64,000 nucleotides of DNA, taken from DATFVJ01 sp963851085 (GTDB taxonomy: Bacteria > Actinomycetota > Actinomycetes > Streptosporangiales > Streptosporangiaceae). The stretch covers positions 124,001 through 188,000 of the forward strand of contig CAWKNX010000016.1 in NCBI GenBank assembly GCA_963851085.1. The letters run 5' to 3'. The notes beneath the pieces were generated by a model that saw nothing but the letters and a program-made list of their open reading frames with translations, was not told the DNA's origin and did no database searches. The translations under genes were made by a program, and so were the position numbers. Below are positions 26,688 to 36,274 of the stretch, in pieces. Numbering within the stretch: the first letter of the stretch is position 1; every line of letters starts with the position of its first letter.

Positions 26688-28586
26688 CTAAGGCGCTGCC
26701 CGGCGCCCCGGCCGGGCCGCGGGAACAGGCTCATCGAGCCTGGCGAGGAGCAGCGCGACGTCATCACCGTGACGAGGCGGCCTGCGCGGGCTGCCCAGCA
26801 GATCATCCGCCAGGGTTTCCAGGTCGGCCCCGGTCCCGTGCTCGAGCACGCCAAGCAGGCACCGGACGTTGTAGTCGACATCGTCGCCGACAGTTTCGAG
26901 CAGGCCGTCCGTCGTGAGCACGAGCACCGCGCCCTGGGATACGCGCATCTTGACGGTGGCGTAACGCGCTTTGGCATCGATGCCCAGCGGCAGGCCCCCT
27001 GCGCACTCCAGCATCCGCGGCGCGGCGTCAGGCGTGACGATGGCCGGCGGCGGATGGCCAGCCCTGCACATCGCGAGTTCACCGGTGGCCGGGTGCAGCG
27101 CGACGAAGCAGCAGGTCGCGAACAGCGATATGTCAGGGTCGGTGTTCAGGTCCACGAGCCATTGATTGGTACGCGCCATGACCTCGGCCGGGCCGTGGCC
27201 TTCGCGCGCGTAGGCGTGCACGGCGGTCCGCAGCCGCCCCATCAGCGACGCGGCGAAGAGATTGTGTCCCTGGACATCCCCGATGACCAGGGCGACTCGC
27301 CCGTGTTTGAGCCTGATCACGTCGTAAAAGTCCCCGCCGATCTCCATTCCTGACGTCGCCGCCAGGTAACGAGTGGCAATGGTCACGCCGGGCGCGGCCA
27401 GCGTGCCTCGCGGCAGCATTCCGTGCTGAAGCTCGGTCGCGAGGGCGTGCTCCGTTTCATACATCCGGGCCCGCTCCAGGGACTGGGTGAGCAGGCCGGA
27501 GGCCGCGATGAGCAGAGCGCGTTCCTCCGGCGGGAACTCGTGTGGAGCGGGGAAACCGATCAGGCACGCGCCGACCCGTTCGCGTGCGCCCGCCACCGGG
27601 AGCGCCACCCAGGAACGTTGCGGCGAGCCCGTGGCGACGTCAGCCAGATGCGGGTAGTCCTCGGCAAGCGCCCCGGACGAGACGAGGTAGACGGCGGAGC
27701 GCCACGCCATCGCGTCGGTGATCGGGGTACGGAAACCGGGTCGCACGCTGGTCAGCGCGTCGATGGTGGCCTGATCGAAGCCCCAGGAGGCGACGACGCT
27801 CAGGTGGCGGTCCTCCACCGCTACGATGATCAGGCTGTCCGCGCCATAGGCGCACAGGCCTTCGCGGGCGGCCGCGATGACGGCATCCACGCTGATGGCT
27901 GACGCGAGCGCAGCGGTGAATTCCTGCGTGCGCTGCGCGCGGTCCACACCCTCGCGCAGGCGGCGCCGTTCCGCTTCGCGCCGTGCGCGCACGGCGGTGG
28001 TATCCATGACCAGGCCGATCATCCGGGCGGGGTGGCCCTGCTGGTCCGGCAGGACCCGTCCCCGCGCCTCCATCGACCGCAGGCTGCCGTCGTCACCGAG
28101 CACGCGGTACTCGATCTGATAGGTGTCGCAGGAACTCATCATCTGCTGCATGGCCTCGACCACGCCGGGCAGATCCGACTTGGGCACGCGGGCCAGGAAT
28201 GTGTCCATCGTGGCTGAGGTGTCATCGGGCAGGCCGTGCAACCGGTAGGTGGCAGGCTCGCAGCTGACCTCTCCGCTGCCGATTTCCCAGGTGAAGAAAC
28301 CCGCGTTCACGCTTGTCGCGTTCGGCCTGAAGACGATCGCGGGCCAGTCTCCTAACGACTCGCCAAGGTCGGCCTCGGCACCCGCCGTTCCCACCTTCCC
28401 ACCGCCGCGGGCCGCCTCAATGGCGCCGTCTTCACCGGCGGCACCGGCGACGTCGGCCCCGGGCATGACGCCCACGGCCCCGGGCATGGCGTTGCCGAGC
28501 CCGGCGGTCGCGGAAATCCTGGGCGAGCGGGCAGCCGGGTCGTCGTTGCTCATGGCGTCCCGGCTCGTGGACACGTCACCGTTCAT
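26688..28586 (-). CDS. PAS-GAF-SpoIIE serine phosphatase
   Basis: A 632-residue signalling protein. Residues ~10-75 are disordered. A PAS domain (about 85-185; VNAGFFTWEIGSGEVSCEPA, then YQIEYRVLGDDGSLRSMEAR) is followed by a GAF domain (215-370; AREGLCAYGADSLIIVAVED) and a PP2C/SpoIIE phosphatase (395-620; GMEIGGDFYDVIRLKHGRVA, IGDVQGHNLFAASLMGRLR, LVLTTDGLLE, HGDDVALLLAR with metal Asp residues). Such proteins dephosphorylate anti-sigma-factor antagonists in response to signals. The ATG at 28586 is chosen (GGGAG upstream); ATG 28553 is an alternative. Confidence 0.85.
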   Translation of the reverse strand: MNGDVSTSRDAMSNDDPAARSPRISATAGLGNAMPGAVGVMPGADVAGAAGEDGAIEAARGGGKVGTAGAEADLGESLGDWPAIVFRPNATSVNAGFFTWEIGSGEVSCEPATYRLHGLPDDTSATMDTFLARVPKSDLPGVVEAMQQMMSSCDTYQIEYRVLGDDGSLRSMEARGRVLPDQQGHPARMIGLVMDTTAVRARREAERRRLREGVDRAQRTQEFTAALASAISVDAVIAAAREGLCAYGADSLIIVAVEDRHLSVVASWGFDQATIDALTSVRPGFRTPITDAMAWRSAVYLVSSGALAEDYPHLADVATGSPQRSWVALPVAGARERVGACLIGFPAPHEFPPEERALLIAASGLLTQSLERARMYETEHALATELQHGMLPRGTLAAPGVTIATRYLAATSGMEIGGDFYDVIRLKHGRVALVIGDVQGHNLFAASLMGRLRTAVHAYAREGHGPAEVMARTNQWLVDLNTDPDISLFATCCFVALHPATGELAMCRAGHPPPAIVTPDAAPRMLECAGGLPLGIDAKARYATVKMRVSQGAVLVLTTDGLLETVGDDVDYNVRCLLGVLEHGTGADLETLADDLLGSPRRPPRHGDDVALLLARLDEPVPAARPGRRAAP

Positions 28587-29285
28587 CGGACCGGAACTCC
28601 CGAGCGACGCCCGGCGTGGCGCAGTTCTGAGCCGGTGCGACCCGAACAAGCATGGCGAGCATTCCCCCTTGGGTGGGCGCGCCTGTGACGCGGGCAGATG
28701 CCGACGTTCGGTTGCTTGCGGCCCCGTCGCCATCGCCCAGTTGCCACTGCCCGCGCTCCACCATCCGCGTTCCGCGCCGCCCCGATCGTGACGGCCTTCC
28801 GGTACGCGTGCCCCTCTGCCCGCGGCCGGTACCGCGGACCCGCATTCACCGTCTGCTGCGCAACGGCAGCCGACGCCGGGATTTTAGCTATCACGGATGC
28901 TACCGCGCTTAACACACATGATGCAGTAGTCATCCGAGTAAACCAATCCGTAACTCGTCCGCCCAATATAACGAGCACAAGTGAACATTGCCAGTGGAAA
29001 CTACGAATCATCGAAGCTTCCGTCCTGCGCCTGGCACGGCAGCCGTCTGAGTGCCGGTCGCGCCGGGCAATGAGGTACGCCTCTTTCCATGATCCACTAG
29101 CATCTGTACGGCGCAGAGTGTCGAGTGCGTAACCACCGGCGTGCCAAACTAACCCGAAACGCATGGTACTGGTGAGAGTTTTTTCCCATTTTCCTGTTTC
29201 ATCCAATATGCTCTGCTTTCCCGTAAGACGCGCTTTGCGTACCTGAAAGCGGTACGGGACAATAGCCAGCACGGTGTATGCAGCC
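28587..29285. other. Long gene-free region
   Basis: No recognisable gene. Positions 28880-29240 are relatively AT-rich and may hold the promoter of the SpoIIE phosphatase gene. Confidence 0.4.
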
Positions 29286-29472
29286 GTGCGGGCGGCTCCG
29301 TGCGGGCGGCTCGGTGCGGGCGGCTCGGTGCGGGCGGCTCCGTGCGGGCGGCTCCGTGCGGGCGGCTCCGTGCGGGCGGCTCCGTGCGGGCGGCTCCGTG
29401 CGGGCGGCTCCGTGCGGGCGGCTCCGTGCGGGCGGCTCCGTGCGGGCGGCTCCGTGCGGCGGCTCCGTGCGG
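29286..29472. repeat. 14-bp minisatellite, about 12 copies
   Basis: Unit GTGCGGGCGGCTCC (some units end CTCG), in near-perfect head-to-tail order, then two shortened units. It ends about 65 bases before the cupin ATG, inside the likely promoter/5' leader. No spacers, so not a CRISPR array. Confidence 0.9.
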
Positions 29473-29538
29473 CGCCTCGGCTGTCGGTGCGGCTGGGAAC
29501 CGCGGGGCACACCGCACCGAACCTTTTGGAGGCTTGAC

Positions 29539-30006
29539 ATGACCGACGATCTGTGGCATCGGCCGCTCGTGCGCATCCGGGGCAGCGAGGTGAGTGGCGA
29601 CACCGCGCAGACCACCGGGATGAAGCGTCTTGAGGCCATCTCGGGCAAGACCGCGGGGTCGAGCAACATCTGGATGGGCCAGACGCACGTGGCACCCGCC
29701 ACGAGTTCCGGTGACCACCACCACGCCCATGTCGAGACCGCGATCTACGTGGTATCCGGGCGCCCGGAGTTCGTGTTCGCCGAAGGCGACCGTGAGATCC
29801 GGCTGCGGACGGAGCCAGGAGACTACGTCTTCGTCCCGCCCTACGTGCCGCACCGCGAGGAGAACCCGGGCACCGAGGAGGCGGTCGTGGTCATCGCCAG
29901 AAACAGCCAGGAGGGCGTGGTGATCAACCTGGGGAGCCTCTGGTCACCGCCCACCGGCCCTGACACCGGCAGCGGACCCACAACTGACGGGCTGTCTGCC
30001 CGCTGA
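29539..30006 (+). CDS. Cupin-domain protein
   Basis: A 155-residue single-domain cupin. GDHHHAHVETAIYVVSGRPE gives the metal-binding His60/His62/Glu66-type motif, and GDYVFVPPYVPHREENPG gives the second-motif His105. Metal-dependent dioxygenase, isomerase or binding roles are all possible. The ATG is preceded by TTTTGGAGG, a strong ribosome binding site. It stands alone between repeat-rich DNA. Confidence 0.85.
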   Translation: MTDDLWHRPLVRIRGSEVSGDTAQTTGMKRLEAISGKTAGSSNIWMGQTHVAPATSSGDHHHAHVETAIYVVSGRPEFVFAEGDREIRLRTEPGDYVFVPPYVPHREENPGTEEAVVVIARNSQEGVVINLGSLWSPPTGPDTGSGPTTDGLSAR

Positions 30007-30303
30007 CCAGCGCAACCGGCGAGGCTGACGCGGATGGCCACCGCACAGCGAGCGCAGCTACCTGCTGCGCCGGAACGGACAGCAGGCCCACCGCCGGACA
30101 GGCTCACCGCCGGACAGGCCCACCGCCGGTTGACCGGCGCAACCGGCCCTGGCTGACGTGGAGGGCCGCCACGCACCGACCGCAACTACCGGGCGGAGGC
30201 GGCGACCCTTGATCAATGGCCCTGGGTGGCCGATTCTTGGCGCTCAAAGGGGCCATTGATCACGATCCATGCGGCGCCAACAGTGCGGCACCGCGGTCGC
30301 TTT

Positions 30304-30497
30304 CACGATCGTGGTGGGTTACCCGCGCATCGCACGGCTGTCAATATGTACCATCGCCTTTGACTCATGGCGGCTTTCGTGATCGCGGTAACTTTTCCGC
30401 ACATATCACCGAGAAGTTACCGCGATCATGAAGCCCGGCGCTGCCTAGGCCGCCGCCATCGCCCGGATCATGATCCATGGCCCGTTGGGCACCGGAT
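30304..30497 (-). repeat. Composite dispersed repeat, copy 2 (inverted)
   Basis: The reverse complement carries ACCGGTGCCCAACGGGCCA-like, the palindrome, CAAAGGCGATGGTACATATT, CAGCCGTGCGAT and GCGGGTAACCCACCACGATC in the order of copy 1 at 8049-8241. An extra tail unit follows at 30498-30523. Confidence 0.7.
30374..30433. repeat. Palindrome family, copy 2
   Basis: CTTTCGTGATCGCGGTAACT ... AGTTACCGCGATCATGAAG with a short loop; two arm positions differ from copy 1. Confidence 0.85.
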
Positions 30498-30719
30498 ATA
30501 GCGGGTAACCCACCACGATCATGAGGAGCAGCGATTGATGCGCCCGCGAATCGTAGATCAGGCTTGAAATCGCGGGATGTGACCGTTCCATAGAAGCCCC
30601 ACGGGCCATCGATTAGAAGCCCGCGGGCCATCGATCGCTACGGGGCAGCGGGTTACCAGCGGGTAGCAGGCCGCATTCCAGGTCCGGGCGTGACACGACG
30701 GCGCCATCGCTGGACCGCG

Positions 30720-33638
30720 TCACGGAACGGGAGCCCGAGCCGCACGCGGCACGGTCGTGACGGCGGACGGATGCCTGCTCGCCCGCCAGTCGGCGATCCT
30801 GACTAGGGCTTCGAGGTAGGCAAGCCGGAACGGGCCGAGGTCGGGCCTGTCGCGCAGCGCTGCCGTGCGGGCTGCCCACGAACCGTCGTCGCCGACGACG
30901 CCCTCCGCGGGGCCCATGGTCCCCGCATCGGGCGGCACCGCATCGGGTGTCACCGCATCCGGTGGCACCGCATCCGCTGGCCCCGCATCCGGCGGCCCCG
31001 CACCGGGTGGCACCGCGCCGCGCGGCACCGCGCCGCGCGGCCCCGCATCCGGCGGCACCACACCCGGCAGCGCCGCACCGGGTGTTTGTGGAAGCAGCAT
31101 CCGGGTGTCCACGGTGAGGGCCGGGATATGCGCATTCTGCGGCAGGGTCACGGCCGGCAGTTCGTCCCCATCTTCGACGCCGAGGATCCTTGGCGGGTCG
31201 TGGTCGGCCTCACCTGGCATCGGCACCGCGCGCATGCGCACCTTCCCGTGGTGCGCCGCGGCCAGGTAGACGACCAGATCCCGCTCCGGAACTCCGTCGA
31301 GCAACCGGCACCGCGGGTGCAGCAGCGCAAGTGCGGTGACGAGTTCGTGCCGCAGGTACGGGCGGGCGGTGTGCCTGCCGCCGCGGCCGGGCGACTTGGC
31401 CCACGGCCCGCCTGGCGGTGGCTCGCCCGCCGCGCTGCCACGTAGATAGTCCTGAAAGTGGCGGAATGCCTTGCCGAGGTCGTGGAAGCGCGCGGCGAGC
31501 GCCGCGGCCTCGAGCTGATCCGGACTGAACCCGGAGTAAGGCCGACCGGCGGTCAAGGCGCGCAGCTCGCACTCGGTGTCCGCGAGATGCGTGCACAGGT
31601 CCACCCAGGACCCGGTGAAGGTGGCCTGATCGCGATCGATCGCGTCCGGTCCGGCCGCAGGATGATCCCCAACGGTTGACACGGGCGATGTCGAGCCCGG
31701 CGACCAGCCGCGATCAGGCAGGTATCCCCCACGGGCCGCGTCAGTGAGCAGGACCGCGCCTGGCCGGAACTCGGCCGGCTCGCACCTGCGCCAGCGGCCA
31801 TCGGCCTGGTCGCAGATCCAGCAGGCCACCGCATTTTCCCGCAGGTCGGCGAGCGGCACCGGACAGAGCTCGTCACGGCCGGGTGCGGGCTCCTCGATCG
31901 CGGGCCGCCCGTCCGGCCAGGACCGCCAGGCCACCAAGGCGGTCAGGTCGTCGCCGTCGCAGATCCATCGCGTCACGTCGATGTCATCGGGCCCGGCGCC
32001 GCGAGTCCCCGTGACACCCGGTGCTGCACCGACAGTCGCCTCGGGACCGGGTGCCGCGCCGTCCAGGGCAGCGCCGTCTGGCACGGCGGACCTCTTGGTA
32101 CCGGGGCTGTTACCATCTGCACCCTTGACGTTGGGGCCCTCGGTGCCGCGTTCCCTGACGCCGGGGTCCCCTGTACCCAGATCCCTGAAGCCGGGCTCCC
32201 TGAGGCCGGGGTCCCCGAGGCCGGGGCCCCTGACGCTTGGGGCCCTGACGCTTGGGCCGCTGACGCTCGGGCCCCTGACGCCGGAGCCGCTGACGCCGGG
32301 GCCCCCGACGCCGGGGGCGGTGTCGAACAACTGACACAGATCCGCGCGGCTCAGCACCGGATACTCCGGGTGTGCCCACACGACGGGCTGGTCGCGCAGC
32401 ATCAGCGTGGTGACCTCGGCCACTTCCAGTGCGGCCAGCGCCGCTTCCGCCGCCACCACGCTCTGGGCGTCGTACGGCGCGGCTGGTCTGGGGCCGTCAG
32501 GCGGCGGTGCCCACATGAACGTCGCGCCTGGCTCATCGCCCGCGCGGTTGCATCTGCCCGCCCGCGCCACGATCGAACTCCACGGTGCCGACTCGGTGAA
32601 CATCGTCTGGCAGGAGGTGTCTACGCCCGCTTCGAGGGCCTGGGTGGCCACGACGATGCGGCCCGCAGAAGGCAGGCGGGTGTCGAGCAGCGCAGCCGTG
32701 ATGGATCGTTCTTGTGGCCTGAACCGTGAGTGGAGCAGGACCAGTTCGGCGGCGTGCGCCGCTTCTTCGAGCGCGTCGTAGACGGCGCGCGCACGCTCAG
32801 CGGTGTTCAGGATCGCGATCGTCGCTGTGCCCGGGACATGCCAGTCCGCCAGCGCACCGGCCAGCGCCACCGGATAGCGTGCCGGGTCGGCAGGCAAGCT
32901 GACCCTGCGCACCACGCGGGTCGCGGCCAGTCGCTTCGCGAGCCGCTTGTCCGCCAGGTCGGCCGCGGCAAGTTCCACTACGCGGGCCGGCGCACACCGA
33001 TCGGGCGTGACCAGATCGGCCGGCGCGGCCGTTGCCGACATCCACATCGTCGCCGATCCGCCGGCGCTGCCGAGCTTGTCCCGCAGGCCCTGCAACTGCA
33101 CCGACGTGGCGAGCGCGGGACCATAAAGCTCGATCTCGTCGAAAACGAACTGCGAGGAGCAGTGCAGCAGCCCGAAAGTGACCGGCCATGACGACCGCCA
33201 TTCGCCGTAGCCGCGAAGCAGCAGCCTGGACATGATCACGTCCTGCGTGCCGAGCAAGATGGCCGGCTGCTGCGGATACAGCCGCCAATCGTCATCGCCA
33301 CCAGGCTCGCCGCCGGAAAGCGCGACCACGGGAATGGTCGCGGCAAGCCCAAGCCGCTCCAGCCACGCGGTGATCTGCCGCTTGGTCTGCTCGACCAGCG
33401 ATCGCAGCGGAAGTACGTAGACAAGCCGGTCCTGGGTCGAACCTGGGAGGCTCATCCGCCGCCAGAGCCAGGGCAGCACTGCCGCAGCGGTCTTGCCCGC
33501 CCCGGTCGGCACGCGCAGCAGTTCCGGCAGACCCTCGGCGGCAACCCGCTGCTGGTATGGGTAGGGGCGGCGGCCGTCCATCGCCTCCGTGGCGAACTCG
33601 GTGAAGTCCGCGAAGCCCAGCGTCCTCTTTTCCGGCAT
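30720..33638 (-). CDS. cas3: Stand-alone Cas3-like helicase-nuclease, C-terminal HD (type I-G-like)
   Basis: A 972-residue protein. The helicase comes first: RVPTGAGKT (42-50, Walker A), FVFDEIELYGPALATSVQLQ (164-183, Walker B), SATAAP (201-206), VVATQALEAGVD and RAGRCNR (359-365). The HD nuclease follows: ARFHDLGKAF (717-726), YLRHELV (761-767), AAHHGK (794-799), RIADW (947-951). Helicase-then-HD order and the GPALATSxQL segment are typical of type I-G (formerly I-U) Cas3, which cuts DNA recruited by Cascade. Two low-complexity linkers (443-500 and 853-908) are tandem-repeat derived. No other cas gene or CRISPR array is within reach, so it may be an orphan. The start has a weak ribosome binding site. 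Confidence 0.82.
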   Translation of the reverse strand: MPEKRTLGFADFTEFATEAMDGRRPYPYQQRVAAEGLPELLRVPTGAGKTAAAVLPWLWRRMSLPGSTQDRLVYVLPLRSLVEQTKRQITAWLERLGLAATIPVVALSGGEPGGDDDWRLYPQQPAILLGTQDVIMSRLLLRGYGEWRSSWPVTFGLLHCSSQFVFDEIELYGPALATSVQLQGLRDKLGSAGGSATMWMSATAAPADLVTPDRCAPARVVELAAADLADKRLAKRLAATRVVRRVSLPADPARYPVALAGALADWHVPGTATIAILNTAERARAVYDALEEAAHAAELVLLHSRFRPQERSITAALLDTRLPSAGRIVVATQALEAGVDTSCQTMFTESAPWSSIVARAGRCNRAGDEPGATFMWAPPPDGPRPAAPYDAQSVVAAEAALAALEVAEVTTLMLRDQPVVWAHPEYPVLSRADLCQLFDTAPGVGGPGVSGSGVRGPSVSGPSVRAPSVRGPGLGDPGLREPGFRDLGTGDPGVRERGTEGPNVKGADGNSPGTKRSAVPDGAALDGAAPGPEATVGAAPGVTGTRGAGPDDIDVTRWICDGDDLTALVAWRSWPDGRPAIEEPAPGRDELCPVPLADLRENAVACWICDQADGRWRRCEPAEFRPGAVLLTDAARGGYLPDRGWSPGSTSPVSTVGDHPAAGPDAIDRDQATFTGSWVDLCTHLADTECELRALTAGRPYSGFSPDQLEAAALAARFHDLGKAFRHFQDYLRGSAAGEPPPGGPWAKSPGRGGRHTARPYLRHELVTALALLHPRCRLLDGVPERDLVVYLAAAHHGKVRMRAVPMPGEADHDPPRILGVEDGDELPAVTLPQNAHIPALTVDTRMLLPQTPGAALPGVVPPDAGPRGAVPRGAVPPGAGPPDAGPADAVPPDAVTPDAVPPDAGTMGPAEGVVGDDGSWAARTAALRDRPDLGPFRLAYLEALVRIADWRASRHPSAVTTVPRAARAPVP

Positions 33639-33734
33639 TCGTCACATGCCTCGCTCCCCGTGCTCAGGATATGCCACGAATAGTGGCACCTTCCGGGCAT
33701 CTCCATCGGCGGAACGGCCCCAATTGTCCGCATC

Positions 33735-33800
33735 GGGCCGCCCATGTCGGGCCGCCCATGTCGGGCTGCCCATGTCGGGCCGTTCATGTCGGGCCGTCCG
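33735..33800. repeat. Tandem repeat, ~14-15 bp
   Basis: Units of GGGCCGCCCATGTC repeated about five times with variants, just upstream of the cas3 start. Confidence 0.7.
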
Positions 33801-34074
33801 CATCCGGCTATTCACATTCGATCGTTCGCATTCGGCTGTTGTACTCCGCTGCGACCGGTCCTGGCCGCATGCGGTCCCGTCCCCCGGCGCCCGCCGGGTA
33901 GCCTGGGCCGGGGCTTACCCGGGTGAAAGACGCCGCACACGCGCCGTGTCGGCCGGCACCTGAACAGAACTACCCGATCTGATGATGTGACAACGCGCGA
34001 GCGGCGAGCGCCGTGATACGGCGCTGCCCGGGAGGGGGACGTGGCCGCGCGACTCATGACGCTGGCGCGGCCCA

Positions 34075-34220
34075 CAGCCCCCGGCACCGCCCCAGTCCCG
34101 GCACCGCCCACAGTCCGGCACCGCCCACAGCCCCGGCATGGCCCACAGCCCCGGCACCGCCCACAGCCCCGGCACCGCCCACAGTCCCGGCACCGCCCAC
34201 AGCCCCGGCATGGCCCACGA
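34075..34220. repeat. 18-bp minisatellite, about 8 copies
   Basis: Unit CCCACAGCCCCGGCACCG with GGCATGG variants in head-to-tail order. No spacers. Confidence 0.85.
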
Positions 34221-34261
34221 CGGCCGCGCGACTCCATTTGGTGGCTGCCGCCAGCGAGGCG

Positions 34262-34320
34262 TTTCATGATCGCGGTAACTTCTCGGTCGTATTCGCGGAA
34301 AAGTTACCGCGATCATGAAG
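34262..34320. repeat. Palindrome family, copy 3
   Basis: TTTCATGATCGCGGTAACTT ... AAGTTACCGCGATCATGAAG; one arm mismatch. Lies between the cas3 upstream region and the acyl-CoA synthetase stop. Confidence 0.85.
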
Positions 34321-34459
34321 CTCCACCTACGTGCCTGGCCGGGTGCATTCCTGGCCGACCGACACCGGCCGGGTGCCCTCCTGGGCGGCGGGCCCGGGCG
34401 GGCCCCGGCCGGCCGGACACACGGCCTGGGCCGGGCTCGTCAGGCGTGGGCCGGGCTCG

Positions 34460-36100
34460 TCAGGCGTGGGCCTGGGCGGCCGCCGAGGTCAGGCCGAGCT
34501 CTTCGATGGCCCACGCGCGCATTTCTATCTTGCGGATCTTGCCGCTCACGGTCATCGGGAACGAGTCGACCTTCCGGACATACTTCGGGATCTTGAAGTG
34601 GGCGAGCTGGTCACGGCAGAAGGCGACGATCTCTTCATGAGTGATCGTCGCGTCCGGATCGCGCAGGATGACGCAGGCCAGGATCGCCTCGCCGTACCTC
34701 TCGTCGGGCACCCCGATCACCTGGACATCGGAGATCTTCGGATGGGAGTAGAGGAACTCCTCGATCTCGCGCGGGTAGATGTTCTCGCCGCCACGGATGA
34801 TCATGTCCTTGAACCGGCCGACGATGTTGATGTACCCGTCCTCTCTCATGACGGCCAGGTCGCCGGTGTGCATCCAGCGCGCGGAGTCGATCGCCCCGGC
34901 GGTCTGCTCGGGGTCATTCCAGTATCCGAGCATCACCGAGTAACCGCGGGTGCACAGCTCACCGGGCTCACCCCTGGGGACCGTCATGCCGGTGCCCGAA
35001 TCGATGATCTTTATTTCGACGTGCGGCATGGCCCGGCCGACGGTGGCCGTCCGCCGCTCCAGGTCGTCGTCGCGCCGCGTCTGGGTCGACACGGGTGAGG
35101 TCTCGGTCATGCCGTAACAAATGGCCACCTCGGACATGTTCATCTCGGAGACGACCCGCTTCATGACCTCGACCGGGCAGGGCGAGCCCGCCATGATCCC
35201 GGTGCGCAGGCTGGACAGGTCGTAGCCGGCGAAGTCCGGCAGGCCAAGCTCGGCGATGAACATCGTGGGCACGCCGTAAAGCGAGGTGGCGTGCTCACCG
35301 GCGACCGCCGCAAGGGTGGCCGCCGGGTCGAACGACGGCGCGGGGATCACGATGCAGGCGCCGTGACTTGTCGCGCCGAGGTTGCCCATGACCATGCCGA
35401 AACAGTGGTAGAAGGGCACCGGCAGGCACACCCGGTCGTGCTCGGTGTAGCCGCACAACCCGCCGACGAAGTAGCCGTTGTTGAGGATGTTGTGGTGCGA
35501 CAGTGTGGCGCCCTTCGGGAAGCCTGTCGTGCCCGACGTGTACTGGATGTTGATCGGGTCATCGCAGGACAGCATCTCCGCCTGCTCGGCAAGCGCCGAG
35601 GCGGGAAGCCCGGCACCGGCGGCGACGAGCCGGTCCCAGCTCGGGTCGTCGATGTAGACGACGGCTTCGAGCTGCGGGCACTTCGCCCGCACCCGGCCGA
35701 CCAGCTCGCGGTAGTTGCTGCTCTTGTGTACCTGGTACGAGACGAGCACGCTGATCCCGGACTGGTTGATGACGTATTCGAGTTCGTGCACCCGGTACGC
35801 GGGGTTGATGTTCACCATGATCGCGCCGATCCTGGCTGTGGCGTACTGCACCAGAACCCATTCCGGGCAGTTGGGAGCCCAGATGCCGACCCGGTCGCCC
35901 TTGGCCACGCCCATCGCGAGCAGGCCGCGCGCGACCTCGTCGACGGCGCGGCCGAGCTCGGCGTAGGTCCATCGCCTGCCGCTCGGGCAGTCCACCAGCG
36001 CCTCACGCCCGGCGAAGCTGACGAGCGCACGGTCCAGGTTCTCGCCGATCGTATCCCCGAGCAACGGAGAATCCGAGGTGCCGCTGGTGTATGAGTTCAT
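34460..36100 (-). CDS. AMP-binding acyl-CoA synthetase
   Basis: A 546-residue adenylate-forming ligase. The P-loop is YTSGTTGFPKGATLSHHN, then FYHCFGMVMGN, YGMTETSPVS, YWNDPEQTA, MHTGDLAVMREDGYINIVGR and KDMIIRGGENIYPREIEEFL, with the catalytic Lys in SGKIRK. It activates a carboxylic acid as acyl-AMP and transfers it to CoA; the residues match medium-chain-type synthetases in the FadD group. The ATG at 36100 has AAGGAGG seven bases upstream; upstream in-frame ATG 36172 is not needed. The C terminus (SAAAQAHA) is repeat-derived and ends next to palindrome copy 3. Confidence 0.92.
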   Translation of the reverse strand: MNSYTSGTSDSPLLGDTIGENLDRALVSFAGREALVDCPSGRRWTYAELGRAVDEVARGLLAMGVAKGDRVGIWAPNCPEWVLVQYATARIGAIMVNINPAYRVHELEYVINQSGISVLVSYQVHKSSNYRELVGRVRAKCPQLEAVVYIDDPSWDRLVAAGAGLPASALAEQAEMLSCDDPINIQYTSGTTGFPKGATLSHHNILNNGYFVGGLCGYTEHDRVCLPVPFYHCFGMVMGNLGATSHGACIVIPAPSFDPAATLAAVAGEHATSLYGVPTMFIAELGLPDFAGYDLSSLRTGIMAGSPCPVEVMKRVVSEMNMSEVAICYGMTETSPVSTQTRRDDDLERRTATVGRAMPHVEIKIIDSGTGMTVPRGEPGELCTRGYSVMLGYWNDPEQTAGAIDSARWMHTGDLAVMREDGYINIVGRFKDMIIRGGENIYPREIEEFLYSHPKISDVQVIGVPDERYGEAILACVILRDPDATITHEEIVAFCRDQLAHFKIPKYVRKVDSFPMTVSGKIRKIEMRAWAIEELGLTSAAAQAHA

Positions 36101-36274
36101 GATGGGCCTCCTTGACGCCGGCCAAACCGCAGGCCATGCGGGGAAGCTAACGCCTGCCTGCGGCATGTTCAAGGGACTTCGGTCCGGACCTGGCAGGCGG
36201 ATAGGACCTAGATCCCGAACGGCTCACGCGCGGTGACACATCCGTAGCTGACACGCACCCACCGGGACGGCCCG

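Larger units (their letters stand above)
30007..30719. other. Repeat-rich intergenic region downstream of cupin gene
   Basis: Contains short CACCGCCGGACAGG repeats (30088-30135), composite repeat copy 2 (30304-30497), and a solitary tail TAGCGGGTAACCCACCACGA at 30499. No gene is seen. Confidence 0.6.
33639..34459. other. Repeat-rich region upstream of cas3
   Basis: No gene. Holds a 14-15 bp repeat (33735-33800), an 18-bp repeat (34075-34220) and palindrome copy 3 (34262-34320). No cas genes or CRISPR repeats are present. Confidence 0.6.

Noticed and set aside
34075..34220. CRISPR-like look of the 18-bp repeats near cas3 (also 29286-29472 and 59205-59405)
   Set aside because: Units are head-to-tail with no spacers and too short; they are minisatellites.
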